Part shown: in pieces, positions 16,511 through 27,204 of the stretch | How the letters are laid out: the number at the start of each line of letters is the position of its first letter | How positions within the stretch are numbered: position 1 is the first letter of the stretch | Assembly: GCA_019634925.1 (NCBI GenBank) | Contig: JAHCAL010000003.1 | Coordinates: 124,001 to 188,000 of the forward strand | Length of the DNA stretch: 64,000 bases | From: Pseudomonadales bacterium | GTDB taxonomy: Bacteria; Pseudomonadota; Gammaproteobacteria; Pseudomonadales; Azotimanducaceae | Reading direction: 5' to 3' | The notes under the pieces: model-generated | What the model was told of the DNA's origin: nothing | Database searches by the model: none | What the model saw: only the letters and a program-made list of their open reading frames with translations | Made by a program: the position numbers and the translations under genes

Positions 16511-17938
16511 TCAGACCAGGATTCCGGCGAGTACATAGCAGAACGCGGCGAGGCCGCCGGCCAGCAGCGCGTAGGGCATCTGAGTGCGCACGTGATCGAT
16601 ATGGTCGGTCGCCGCCGCCATCGACGCGACCACGGTGGTGTCGCTGATCGGCGAGGCGTGGTCGCCGAACACCGCGCCGGACAGCACGGCGCCGAGCAGC
16701 AGGGCGGGTGGCAGCCCCAGCGCCAGTGCGATCGGCATCGCGATCGGAATCATGATGGCGAAAGTGCCCCAGCTCGAGCCGATGGCAAAGGCGGTGAATC
16801 CGGCGACGAGGAAGATCAGCACGGGCAGCAGGGCGCCCGGCACGTGTGCGCCGATCAACCCGGCGACGAACGGTCCGGTGCCGAGTTCCCGGGTCACGTC
16901 GCCGAGGGCGAGGGCCAGGAGCAATATCAGTGCGACCGGCAGCAGTCCACCCGCACCCCTGAGCGACGTCTGCAGCAGCGCAGCGCCACTCATCAGGCGG
17001 CGCGCGCGGGCCAGGATCCAGAGGACGGCCAGCCCCGCGAGCACCGCCCACAGCACGGCGGTGGATCCCGATCCGGCCTGCAGATCGCCGTTGCCCGTGA
17101 TCCAGAGGCCGAACGGCACCATCGCCACGATGACCACGATCGGCCAGAGCATGAGTCCGGGACCCGCGACCCGCTGGGCGGCCGGACCCGCCTCGTCGGC
17201 GACGGCTTCGATGAGGTCGGTGTCGATCAGCGGCGTCGATCCCGGCCAGAGCAGTTCGCCGCCGCGCGTACGTGCCTCGGCCCTGGCCATCGGCCCGATG
17301 TTCCAGCCGAAGGCGATGACGGCGGCGGCCAGCAGCACCGCCAGGAGCGCATAGAAGGTCAGTGGGATCGCCGCCATGAACGTGGCGAGCGGATCCTCGA
17401 TCGGCGTGCCGGCCAGGAGCCCCAGGTTGAACGCGCCCCAGGCATTGAGGGGAATCAGGATACACACCGGTGCGGACGTCGAATCGATGAGGTAGGCCAG
17501 CCGCTCGCGGGAGATGCGAAACCGGTCGAACAGCGGGCGCGCGACCGAGCCTGCGACCAGCAGCGTGAGGTTCGACTCGATGAAGATCACGATGCCCGTC
17601 ACCCAGGCCAGCCACTCGGCGCGGCGCCCGTTGGTCACCCAGCGCCGCGTTTCGAGCCAGCGTACGAAGCCGCGCACGCCGCCGCTCTTTTCCATGATCG
17701 CGATGAGCGCGCCGATCACCAGCGCGAACAGGATCACGCGCGTATCACCCGGATCGGCCAGGACCGCGACGATGCCGTCCAGTGCGTCGGCGAGCGCGGC
17801 GAAGGGGTTCGACGCACCGGCGAGCCACCAGCCGAGCCACGTGCCGGCGAACAGCGCCGGGAGCACCTGCCGGGTGAGCATCGCGAGTCCGATCGCGAGC
17901 AGCGGCGGAAGTACGGAGAGCCAGCCGGCGTGTTCCAT
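16511..17938 (-). CDS. NhaC-family Na+/H+ antiporter
   Basis: 475 residues, almost entirely hydrophobic with about 11-12 membrane segments. The ion-path signatures of the NhaC family are visible: GSSWGTFAIMIPIAMPIA and GDHASPISDTTVVASMAAATDHIDHVRTQMPYAL near the C-terminus, and FIESNLTLLVAGSVARPLFDRF in the middle. It should exchange sodium (or another small ion) for protons across the inner membrane. The ATG of MEHAGWLSVLPPLL was preferred to an upstream start that adds 21 polar residues. It stands alone on the minus strand. Confidence 0.88.
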   Translation of the reverse strand: MEHAGWLSVLPPLLAIGLAMLTRQVLPALFAGTWLGWWLAGASNPFAALADALDGIVAVLADPGDTRVILFALVIGALIAIMEKSGGVRGFVRWLETRRWVTNGRRAEWLAWVTGIVIFIESNLTLLVAGSVARPLFDRFRISRERLAYLIDSTSAPVCILIPLNAWGAFNLGLLAGTPIEDPLATFMAAIPLTFYALLAVLLAAAVIAFGWNIGPMARAEARTRGGELLWPGSTPLIDTDLIEAVADEAGPAAQRVAGPGLMLWPIVVIVAMVPFGLWITGNGDLQAGSGSTAVLWAVLAGLAVLWILARARRLMSGAALLQTSLRGAGGLLPVALILLLALALGDVTRELGTGPFVAGLIGAHVPGALLPVLIFLVAGFTAFAIGSSWGTFAIMIPIAMPIALALGLPPALLLGAVLSGAVFGDHASPISDTTVVASMAAATDHIDHVRTQMPYALLAGGLAAFCYVLAGILV

Positions 17939-18096
17939 CGGGATTCCGCGCAGGTTGTCGATCGCCGTGCATGGTAATCGATGCGCTTCGGGCTGGAGCA
18001 ATGCCGGGTGCCCGGTTAGAGTGGCGCCCGGCCACGTTCCGGTGGGTGGATCCGGACGACGGGGTTGGCAAAACGGATCCGGTGGAGGGATCGAAC

Positions 18097-18612
18097 ATGC
18101 TGAGGACAGTATCGTTGATCGCGGCGCTCGTCGGTGCGGTGGTACTCACGGGTGCGGGCCAGGCACGTGCGACGGAGGAACCGCCGCGCCTGGCACGGCA
18201 CGACGTCGCACAACCCGGCGACCCGGTCGTGACACTGCGCTATTTCCGCATCCGCAAGGGCAGCTTCCCGGCGTTCCTGAAAGCGAGCGAGGAAGGCGTG
18301 TGGCCGTTCTTCGAGAAGATCGGCGCGCGTGTGGTGGGTATGTGGCGGGAAATCCATCCGGCGGAGGTCGGCGCGACGGCAGGCCAGGGCAGTCCGGACT
18401 ACGACGAGGTCTGGCTGATGACCCGCTATGCGAGCGTGGATCACTGGCGCGCGACGCGTGACATGGCGCGACTGGGTGGCAACGGGCCCGACTACCGGAA
18501 GATGATGGAGGGGCTCGCCGTTCGCCAGTCCCTGACACTCGAGACCAATGTCCGTTTCCTGTCCGGCACCACGTGGGCGAGCCCGCCGCAGTACCTGCCC
18601 AGCGTGGATTGA
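18097..18612 (+). CDS. Exported NIPSNAP-like alpha/beta-barrel protein
   Basis: 171 residues. LRTVSLIAALVGAVVLTGAGQARA is a clear Sec signal peptide with an ARA-T cleavage site. The mature part has the ferredoxin-like repeat of NIPSNAP-type dimeric barrels: VVTLRYFRIRKGSFPAFLKASEE, FFEKIGARVVGMW, then YDEVWLMTRYASVDHWRATRD. NIPSNAP proteins have no settled bacterial function. The ATG behind GGTGGAGGGA was chosen over an upstream start that would hide the signal peptide. It may share a transcript with the aminotransferase 25 bases downstream. Confidence 0.7.
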   Translation: MLRTVSLIAALVGAVVLTGAGQARATEEPPRLARHDVAQPGDPVVTLRYFRIRKGSFPAFLKASEEGVWPFFEKIGARVVGMWREIHPAEVGATAGQGSPDYDEVWLMTRYASVDHWRATRDMARLGGNGPDYRKMMEGLAVRQSLTLETNVRFLSGTTWASPPQYLPSVD

Positions 18613-18636
18613 ACCCGTTCCACCAGGACCATCGAC

Positions 18637-19839
18637 ATGAGCACGATATTCGAGACCGTCCCGCTCGCGCCGCGCGACCCGATACTCGGCGTGACGGAGG
18701 GCTACAACGCCGACCCGCGGCCGGAAAAGGTCAACCTCGGCGTGGGCGTTTACTACGACGATGCCGGCAAGGTGCCGCTCCTGCAGTCGGTGCGCCGCGC
18801 GGAAGCGCTGCTCGAGGCCGAAGCGCAGCCGCGCAGCTACCTGCCGATCGACGGGGTTCCCGGCTACCTCAGGGCCGTTCAGGCGCTCGTGTTCGGCGCC
18901 GATGCGGCTGCGCTCCGCGAAGCGCGGATCGCGACCGTGCAGACGCTCGGGGGCACCGGCGCGCTCAGGGTGGCGGCCGATTTCCTGCGGCGCTTCAATC
19001 CCGACGCGGGCGTGTGGATCAGCAATCCGAGCTGGGAAAACCACCGCGCCCTGTTCGAAGCGGCCGGATTCGTGGTCAATGCCTATCCGTATTACGACCC
19101 GGCGACCCGCGGGCTCGACTTCGCCTCGATGGCGCATACGCTCGCCAGCCTGCCGGCCGGATCGATCGTCGTCCTGCATGTCTGCTGTCACAACCCGACC
19201 GGCGCGGATCCGACCGCCGAACAGTGGGGGCGGATCATCGAGATCGTGCGCGCGGGGCAGCTGGTGCCGATCCTCGACCTCGCCTACCAGGGCTTCGCGA
19301 ACGGGCTCGACGCGGATGCCGAACCGGTGCGCCGGTTCGTCGCGGCGGGGGTCCCCGCGCTGGTCGCCAACTCGTTCTCCAAGAACTTCTCGCTGTACGG
19401 TGAACGCGTCGGCGGCCTGTCGCTGGTGACCGCGAGTGCCGACGAAGCGACGCGTGCGCTGAGCCAGCTGAAACGCATCATCCGCGCGAGTTACTCGAAC
19501 CCGCCGACCCACGGTGCGCGGCTCGTCGAACGCGTGCTGACCACACCGGCGCTGCGTGCGGACTGGGAGCGCGAGCTCACGAGCATGCGCGAGCGCATCA
19601 AGGCCATGCGCCAGGCGCTGGTCGAGCAGGTGCAGGCGGCGGGCCAGAACGTCGACTTCTCGTTCGTGCTGCGCCAGAACGGCATGTTTTCGTACTCGGG
19701 ACTCACGCGCGAAGACGTCGCACGGTTGCGCGAGGAGTTCGGGATCTACGCCGTCGACAGCGGCCGGATCTGCGTGGCCGCGCTCAACTCGGGCAACGTG
19801 GCGCGCGTGGGCGCGGCGGTCGCGACACTGCTGCGCTGA
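18637..19839 (+). CDS. tyrB: Aromatic amino acid aminotransferase (class I, aspartate/tyrosine type)
   Basis: 400 residues, the length of the AspC/TyrB family. It transfers the amino group between aromatic amino acids or aspartate and 2-oxoglutarate with pyridoxal phosphate. The start IFETVPLAPRDPILGVTEGYNAD and PEKVNLGVGVYYDDAG are diagnostic; the PLP lysine is in NSFSKNFSLYGERVG, and the C-terminal Arg that binds the carboxylate is in DSGRICVAALN. HVCCHNPTGADPT holds the cofactor-binding Asn. TyrB is favoured over AspC by the G-V-Y-Y-D-D-A-G-K-V-P-L-L region, but the sequence alone does not settle substrate preference. Confidence 0.9.
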   Translation: MSTIFETVPLAPRDPILGVTEGYNADPRPEKVNLGVGVYYDDAGKVPLLQSVRRAEALLEAEAQPRSYLPIDGVPGYLRAVQALVFGADAAALREARIATVQTLGGTGALRVAADFLRRFNPDAGVWISNPSWENHRALFEAAGFVVNAYPYYDPATRGLDFASMAHTLASLPAGSIVVLHVCCHNPTGADPTAEQWGRIIEIVRAGQLVPILDLAYQGFANGLDADAEPVRRFVAAGVPALVANSFSKNFSLYGERVGGLSLVTASADEATRALSQLKRIIRASYSNPPTHGARLVERVLTTPALRADWERELTSMRERIKAMRQALVEQVQAAGQNVDFSFVLRQNGMFSYSGLTREDVARLREEFGIYAVDSGRICVAALNSGNVARVGAAVATLLR

Positions 19840-19864
19840 CGTTCCGCGGGTGACGTTCCGCGGG
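19837..19864. repeat. 14-bp tandem duplication at the tyrB stop
   Basis: TGACGTTCCGCGGG occurs twice in a row; the first copy contains the tyrB stop codon, and a third partial copy (ACGTTCTGC) follows. It lies between the convergent tyrB and response-regulator genes. Confidence 0.8.
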
Positions 19865-19885
19865 ACGTTCTGCAGCAGGAGGCGT

Positions 19886-20608
19886 TCAGTCGGGATCGCC
19901 GTCGGCGGCCGGGTCGACCGGTGCGCCGCCGGTCGAGAGCGCATAACCGAAGCCACGCACGCTGGTGATGCCGATCCGGCCTTCCGACGCGCCGTTGAGC
20001 TTGCGTCGCAGGTTGTGGACGTGTACGTCGAGCAGGCGGTCGCCGGTCGACCACTCGCGACCGAACAGCAGCGGGTGGATCACCTGGCGCGAGAGCGGTC
20101 GCGAGCCGGCGGCGATGAGCATCCCGAGGATCATCGACTCGATTGCAGTCAGCCCGGTTTCATTGCCCGCAGCATCGCGCAGGCAGCGCAGTTCCGGGTC
20201 GAATTCGAGATCGACGCCGAGCGGAATGCGCGCGCTCGGCAGTTGTGGGCGGACGCGGCGCAGCACCGAGCGCACACGTGCGGCCAGTTCCTCGGCCGCG
20301 AATGGTTTCGTCACGTAGTCGTCTGCGCCGAGGTCGAGCGTCGCGACCTTGGTCGGGGTGTCCGCGCGTACGGAGAGGATGAGTAGCGGGCAGTTACAGA
20401 GCTGGCGGAATTGCGTGACCAGCGCGGCGCCGTCGATGTCCGGCAGGCCGAGGTCGAGCAGGATCACGTCGGGCGGTGCGGTCCGCACACTGTCCAGTGC
20501 TTCCCGGCCGGTGCTCGCGACGCGGACCGAATAGCCTTCCGCGCCGAGCGCGAGGCGTGCGGCGCGGGCGGTCAGCGCATCGTCCTCGACAAGCAACAGG
20601 TCGGTCAT
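19886..20608 (-). CDS. OmpR/PhoB-family response regulator, orphan
   Basis: 240 residues. The receiver domain (1-115) has the acidic pair VEDD at 7-10, phospho-acceptor Asp52 in ILLDLGLPDIDG, and the conserved Lys in DYVTKPFAAEE. The winged-helix DNA-binding domain (about 130-228) ends with DRLLDVHVHNLRRKLN and ITSVRGFGYAL, typical of OmpR/PhoB regulators. It should bind DNA on phosphorylation. No histidine kinase gene is adjacent on either side, so its partner and regulon are unknown. The ATG of MTDLLLVEDD was chosen over one 11 codons upstream because receivers normally start a few residues before the acidic pair. Confidence 0.9.
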   Translation of the reverse strand: MTDLLLVEDDALTARAARLALGAEGYSVRVASTGREALDSVRTAPPDVILLDLGLPDIDGAALVTQFRQLCNCPLLILSVRADTPTKVATLDLGADDYVTKPFAAEELAARVRSVLRRVRPQLPSARIPLGVDLEFDPELRCLRDAAGNETGLTAIESMILGMLIAAGSRPLSRQVIHPLLFGREWSTGDRLLDVHVHNLRRKLNGASEGRIGITSVRGFGYALSTGGAPVDPAADGDPD

Positions 20609-20654
20609 GGTGGTGTCGGCAACCCGTACGAACTCGTTCACACCCGGTTGAGTA

Positions 20655-20670
20655 CCCGGCGGTCGCCGGG
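20655..20670 (-). terminator. Perfect GC-rich hairpin downstream of tRNA-Leu
   Basis: CCCGGCG-GT-CGCCGGG is a perfect 7-bp inverted repeat, 19 bases past the 3' end of the minus-strand tRNA. No T-run follows, so its role in ending or processing the tRNA transcript is only suggested. Confidence 0.3.
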
Positions 20671-20688
20671 GCCCGCTGCCCGGGAAAG

Positions 20689-20775
20689 TGGTGCCCGGGG
20701 TCGGACTCGAACCGACACTTAGTCACCTAAACCAGATTTTGAGTCTGGCGCGTCTACCAATTTCGCCACCCGGGC
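20689..20775 (-). tRNA. tRNA-Leu (CAA anticodon)
   Basis: 87 bases including an encoded CCA. The acceptor stem GCCCGGG pairs perfectly with CCCGGGC, with discriminator A. The D-arm contains TTGGTAGACGC, as in bacterial leucine tRNAs. The anticodon stem CCAGA/TCTGG holds the loop CTCAAAA, giving anticodon CAA for the UUG codon. A long variable arm (class II) and a normal T-arm (GGTTCGAGTCC) follow. It lies alone between a response regulator and a GST gene. Confidence 0.95.
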
Positions 20776-20826
20776 AGGTCGCAATATGGCTCGCGATGGT
20801 ACACAGCGGCTTCCGGGGAATCCAGC

Positions 20827-20862
20827 AGGGCGCCTCGCGCAGGGCGCCTCGCGCAGGGCGCC
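20827..20862. repeat. 14-bp tandem repeats upstream of the GST gene
   Basis: AGGGCGCCTCGCGC occurs twice and then partially a third time, in the gap between tRNA-Leu and the GST gene. The unit contains the palindrome GGCGCC. Further on, GGGCAATAC is also duplicated (about 20935-20952) just before the GST start. Confidence 0.75.
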
Positions 20863-20965
20863 GCCGTCGACGTTGGCGGATGTGGTACGCTCGTTGCGCA
20901 CCGGCCGAGCGGTGCGGGACCGGATCCGCAAAACGGGCAATACGGGCAATACGGAGCGCAGCGCA

Positions 20966-21733
20966 ATGATCGACGTCCATTACTGGCCCACGCCGAACGG
21001 CTGGAAAGTCACCATCATGCTCGAGGAATGCGGCTTGTCGTACCGCATCGTGCCGGTCGACATCGGCGGCGGAGACCAGTTCCGACCGGAGTTCCTGCGC
21101 ATCAGTCCGAACAACCGCATGCCGGCGATCGTCGACCACGAACCGGCGGACGGCGGCGCGCCGCTGTCGGTGTTCGAGTCCGGCGCGATTCTCGAATACC
21201 TGGCGGACAAGTCCGGTCGGTTCCTGCCCGTGGCGGCGCGCGAGCGATTCCGCGTGCTCCAGTGGGTGCACTGGCAGATGGCCAATCTCGGTCCGATGAT
21301 GGGCAACGCCAATCACTTCAAGAACTACGCGAAGAACATCGTCGATGATCCCGTGAAGCTCGAGTACGGTGTGCGCCGTTTCGTGGGTGAAGTCGACCGG
21401 CTCGCTGGCGTCATGGACGCGCAGCTGTCCGCCAATACGTATCTGGCTGGCGACGACTACTCGATCGCCGACATCGTCACGTGGCCCTGGGCCATGCTGG
21501 CCGCGCGGCTGGTCGACGAGACGCTGTGGGAAAAGTTCCCGCATCTGAAGCGCTGGATCGACGCGGTCGGGGCACGCCCGGCCGTGGAGCGCGGTCGTCG
21601 GGTCGGCAGCGAGCTCGGCAAGCGCGAACTGACCGAGGCCGAGGAGCGTGCCCGGCGGGAGCTCCTGTTCAATCAGACCAGCGACAAGGTGCGGGTCGCG
21701 CGGGAACAGGCCGCGCGGGCCGGGCGGGGCTGA
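20966..21733 (+). CDS. Glutathione S-transferase, YfcG/YghU (nu) class
   Basis: 255 residues. The N-terminal thioredoxin-fold domain (1-85) has YWPTPNGWKVTIMLEECGL, with the TPN active-site motif of nu-class GSTs, followed by GGGDQFRPEFLRISPNNRMPAIVD and the glutathione-binding SVFESGAILEYLA. The C-terminal helical domain includes LAGDDYSIADIVTWPW. Nu-class enzymes are known for disulfide-bond reductase activity with glutathione. The ATG follows a duplicated GGGCAATAC and an ACGGAGCG ribosome site. The C-terminal 40 residues are charged and longer than in minimal members. Confidence 0.88.
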   Translation: MIDVHYWPTPNGWKVTIMLEECGLSYRIVPVDIGGGDQFRPEFLRISPNNRMPAIVDHEPADGGAPLSVFESGAILEYLADKSGRFLPVAARERFRVLQWVHWQMANLGPMMGNANHFKNYAKNIVDDPVKLEYGVRRFVGEVDRLAGVMDAQLSANTYLAGDDYSIADIVTWPWAMLAARLVDETLWEKFPHLKRWIDAVGARPAVERGRRVGSELGKRELTEAEERARRELLFNQTSDKVRVAREQAARAGRG

Positions 21734-21817
21734 TCGGACGCTGCGTCCGCGAGGACCTGCTCATGGCACTTCACCCTGCGCGTGACCGGCGCGCTGGCGG
21801 CCCGGCCGGCGCATCGT

Positions 21818-21823
21818 TAGAAT
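21818..21823 (+). promoter_or_regulatory. Candidate -10 element for the queA-tgt-yajC-secDF operon
   Basis: TAGAAT lies 31 bases before the queA ATG. The best -35 at 18 bases is CTGGCG, which is poor. It is the only promoter-like signal in the gap before a five-gene run in which every gene overlaps or nearly touches the next. Confidence 0.45.
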
Positions 21824-21854
21824 CCGCGGCCTTTTTCATTGGTCGGTCAAGCCA

Positions 21855-24337
<2,483 letters not shown>

Positions 24338-24339
24338 CG

Positions 24340-26256
24340 GTGGCACGGTCCCCCGGCCTGGTGGGCGAGAGCCTGCTGGGGCTGCCCCGCGAAACCCAGG
24401 GCCCGCCCAACCGCAATACCCTCGGCAGGAGCCTCCTGCTGATCTTCACCATGCTGATCGCGGCCATCTATGCCGCGCCCAACCTGTACCAGCCAGATCC
24501 CGCCCTGCAGATCCGCGGGGTAAGCGAGCAGTACCGCGTCGATCAGGCCGCCATCGACCTTGCCGTCGAGGCGCTGCGTGCCGCGCAGATTCCGGTCAAG
24601 GGCTCGGAGTTCGACGGTGTCAACGGACTCATCCGCGTCACCAGCGATGACGATCAGTTCCGCGGTCGGGACATCGTGTCGGCGGCGCTCAATCAGGGCG
24701 TCGACCGTCGCTACGTCGTGGCGCTCAACCGCGCTTCGAACACGCCGCAGTGGCTGCAGGACATCGGCGGCAAGCCGATGAACCTGGGCCTCGACCTGTC
24801 CGGCGGCGTGCACTTCCTGCTCCAGGTGGACATGGACAAGTTCATCGGTGAGCGCATGGAGAAGAACCAGGATGCGATCCGCGATCTACTGGTCCGTGAA
24901 CGCATCCGCTACGTCGGCCGCGACTGGCGCGAAGGCATGCGCCTCGCCATTCCGTTCGAGAGCGACGCGGCGCGCGACGCGGCCCGCACGGCCATCGCCG
25001 GCGAGTTGGACGGATTCGACATCCAGGCCCGTGACGTCGGCGGACGGCCGGGTCTGCTGATCGGATTGACCGATGCCAAGCTCGCCGAGCTCGAGGATTT
25101 CGCGATCTCGCAGAACCTCACCAGTCTGCGCAACCGGGTCAACGAACTCGGTGTATCGGAGCCGCTCGTGCAGCGGCTCGGGCGCTCCCGGATCGTGCTC
25201 GACCTGCCGGGCATCCAGGACAGCGCGCGTGCCAAGGAGATCATCAACAAGTTTGCCAACCTGGACTTCCGCCTGGTGGCCGGTGGCTCCGCCCGGCCGT
25301 CGCAGACCGAGACCTACGAATATCGCGGCGCACCGGTGACACTCGACCGCATCAGCATCGTCACCGGCGACCAGGTCATCAACGCGGTGCAGGATTTCGA
25401 CCCGGAAACCAACCAGCCGCAGGTCAGCATCACGCTCGACAACGACGGTGGGCGTCGCATGAACGACGTGACCAAGGGCAATGTCGGCAACTCGATGGCG
25501 ATCATCTTCCGCGAGCTCAAGGTCCGTGAGCGAACGGTGATCGAGGCGGGCGAATCGCGCGTCGTGCCGTTCACGGTCGAGGACCGTCGTGTCATCAACG
25601 TCGCGACCATCCAGAGCGCGCTCGGGTTCCGGTTCCGCATCACCGGCCTCGAACTGCAGGAGGCCCGCGACCTGGCGCTGCTGCTCCGCGCCGGCGCGCT
25701 GGCGGCGCCGATGTACATCGTCGAGGAGCGCACCGTGGGCGCGAGCCTCGGCGAGGAGAACATCCGCAAGGGCCAGCAATCGGTCGTGGTGGGTTTCGCG
25801 CTGGTGCTGCTGTTCATGGTGGTCTATTACCGCTGGTTCGGGCTCGCCGCGAACATCGCGCTGACCTGCAATCTGGTGCTGATCGTGGCGATCATGTCCG
25901 TGCTCGGTGCGACGCTTACCTTGCCCGGTATCGCGGGCATCGTGCTCACGGTCGGCATGGCGGTGGACGCGAACGTACTGATCTTCGCGCGGATTCGTGA
26001 AGAACTGGCCAACGGCTCGCCGCAGCGCGCGATCTCCGCCGGGTTCGACCGGGCGTTCACCACTATTCTCGACGCCAACCTGACCACGTTCTTCGTCGCC
26101 ATCATCCTGTTCTCGCTCGGCAGCGGTCCGGTGAAAGGCTTCGCCATCACGCTGGCGGTCGGCATCGCGACGTCGATGTTCACGGCGATCCTCATCACCC
26201 GCGCACTGGTCAATCTGATGTACGGCGGTCGCAAGCTCGAGACGCTAAAGGTATGA
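24340..26256 (+). CDS. secD: Protein translocase subunit SecD
   Basis: 638 residues with six expected membrane segments: one near residue 35 (LLLIFTMLIAAIYAAPNLY) and five in the C-terminal third starting at SVVVGFALVLLFMVVYYRWFG. The large periplasmic P1 region lies between. MNLGLDLSGGVHFLLQVD is the D1-type motif, and VDANVLIFARIREEL and GSGPVKGFAITLAVGIATSMFTAI are RND-type motifs that carry the proton-linked residues. SecDF uses the proton gradient to pull proteins out of SecYEG. The GTG used adds about 30 polar residues before the first membrane segment, so an internal start is possible. Confidence 0.94.
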   Translation: MARSPGLVGESLLGLPRETQGPPNRNTLGRSLLLIFTMLIAAIYAAPNLYQPDPALQIRGVSEQYRVDQAAIDLAVEALRAAQIPVKGSEFDGVNGLIRVTSDDDQFRGRDIVSAALNQGVDRRYVVALNRASNTPQWLQDIGGKPMNLGLDLSGGVHFLLQVDMDKFIGERMEKNQDAIRDLLVRERIRYVGRDWREGMRLAIPFESDAARDAARTAIAGELDGFDIQARDVGGRPGLLIGLTDAKLAELEDFAISQNLTSLRNRVNELGVSEPLVQRLGRSRIVLDLPGIQDSARAKEIINKFANLDFRLVAGGSARPSQTETYEYRGAPVTLDRISIVTGDQVINAVQDFDPETNQPQVSITLDNDGGRRMNDVTKGNVGNSMAIIFRELKVRERTVIEAGESRVVPFTVEDRRVINVATIQSALGFRFRITGLELQEARDLALLLRAGALAAPMYIVEERTVGASLGEENIRKGQQSVVVGFALVLLFMVVYYRWFGLAANIALTCNLVLIVAIMSVLGATLTLPGIAGIVLTVGMAVDANVLIFARIREELANGSPQRAISAGFDRAFTTILDANLTTFFVAIILFSLGSGPVKGFAITLAVGIATSMFTAILITRALVNLMYGGRKLETLKV

Positions 26257-27176
26257 AGGCATTCGAGTTCAACATCGACTTCATGGGCAAGCGCAAGCTG
26301 TTCGCGGGCCTGTCCATCGCGTTCGTGGTCTACGCGCTGTTCGACCTGTTCTACTATGGTTTGAACCTGGGACTCGATTTCACCGGCGGCACGCTGGTCG
26401 AGGTCCAGTTCGAGTCGCGTCAGGAGCCGGAGCAGGTCCGGCAGGTCCTGGAACGCTCCGGCTTCCGCGGGGGTGTCGTACAGTATTTCGGTTCCGAGCG
26501 CGATCTGCTCGTGCGCATGCCACCGCAGGAAGAAGGCGACCAGTCGCGCATGGGCGACGAAATCCTCGAGGTGCTGCGCGGGCAGTACGGCGATGTCGTG
26601 CTGAAACAGGCAAGCTTTGTCGGGCCGGTGGTCGGCGAGGAACTGCGCGACGATGCGGGGCTCGCGATCCTCGCCGCGCTCGGCGTGGTGATGGTCTACA
26701 TCCTGTTCCGTTTCACCAAGCATTTCGCTGTCGCGGCGGTGCTCGCGCTGATCCACGACGTGGTCGTGGTCGTCGGCATCTTTTCGCTGTTCCGCTGGAC
26801 GTTCGACCTGTCGGTGCTGGCGGCCGTGCTCGCGGTGATCGGCTATTCGCTGAACGACAGTATCGTGGTCGCCGACCGGATCCGCGAAAACTTCCGCCTG
26901 ATGCGGCGTGCGTCGCCGGTGGACGTGGTGAATCGGTCGCTCAACCAGATCATGAGCCGCACGCTGGTGACCTCGTTGACGACCCTGCTGGTGCTGGTGG
27001 CGCTGCTCATCGCGGGCGGCGAGATGATCCGTGGCTTCGCGCTGGCGCTGACCATCGGCATCGTGTTCGGAACGTATTCGTCGATCTTCGTGGTCGCGAG
27101 CCTCGTCATCTTCATGAAGATGACACGCGAGGACCTGATCGCGCCGGTCGAGCAGGAGGACGCCGAGGGCTCCTGA
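26253..27176 (+). CDS. secF: Protein translocase subunit SecF
   Basis: 307 residues. First membrane segment about 18-38, then the LGLDFTGGTLVEVQFE motif, a periplasmic loop, and five more membrane segments with FDLSVLAAVLAVIGYSLNDSIVVADRIREN, the SecF counterpart of the SecD ion-path motif. It overlaps secD by ATGA and forms the SecDF complex with it. It ends just before the convergent suhB. Confidence 0.95.
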   Translation: MKAFEFNIDFMGKRKLFAGLSIAFVVYALFDLFYYGLNLGLDFTGGTLVEVQFESRQEPEQVRQVLERSGFRGGVVQYFGSERDLLVRMPPQEEGDQSRMGDEILEVLRGQYGDVVLKQASFVGPVVGEELRDDAGLAILAALGVVMVYILFRFTKHFAVAAVLALIHDVVVVVGIFSLFRWTFDLSVLAAVLAVIGYSLNDSIVVADRIRENFRLMRRASPVDVVNRSLNQIMSRTLVTSLTTLLVLVALLIAGGEMIRGFALALTIGIVFGTYSSIFVVASLVIFMKMTREDLIAPVEQEDAEGS

Positions 27177-27187
27177 AGCGTCGTCCG

Positions 27188-27204
27188 GCCGGCATTCAGC
27201 CGGC
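27188..27204. terminator. Hairpin between convergent secF and suhB
   Basis: GCCGGC-ATTCA-GCCGGC, a 6-bp perfect stem, lies in the 19-base convergent gap and extends over the suhB stop codon. There is no T-run. It could end transcription from both sides, but the stem is short. Confidence 0.3.

Noticed and set aside
20827..20862. Short tandem repeats considered as a CRISPR array
   Set aside because: The units are directly adjacent without spacers, too short, and no cas genes are present.
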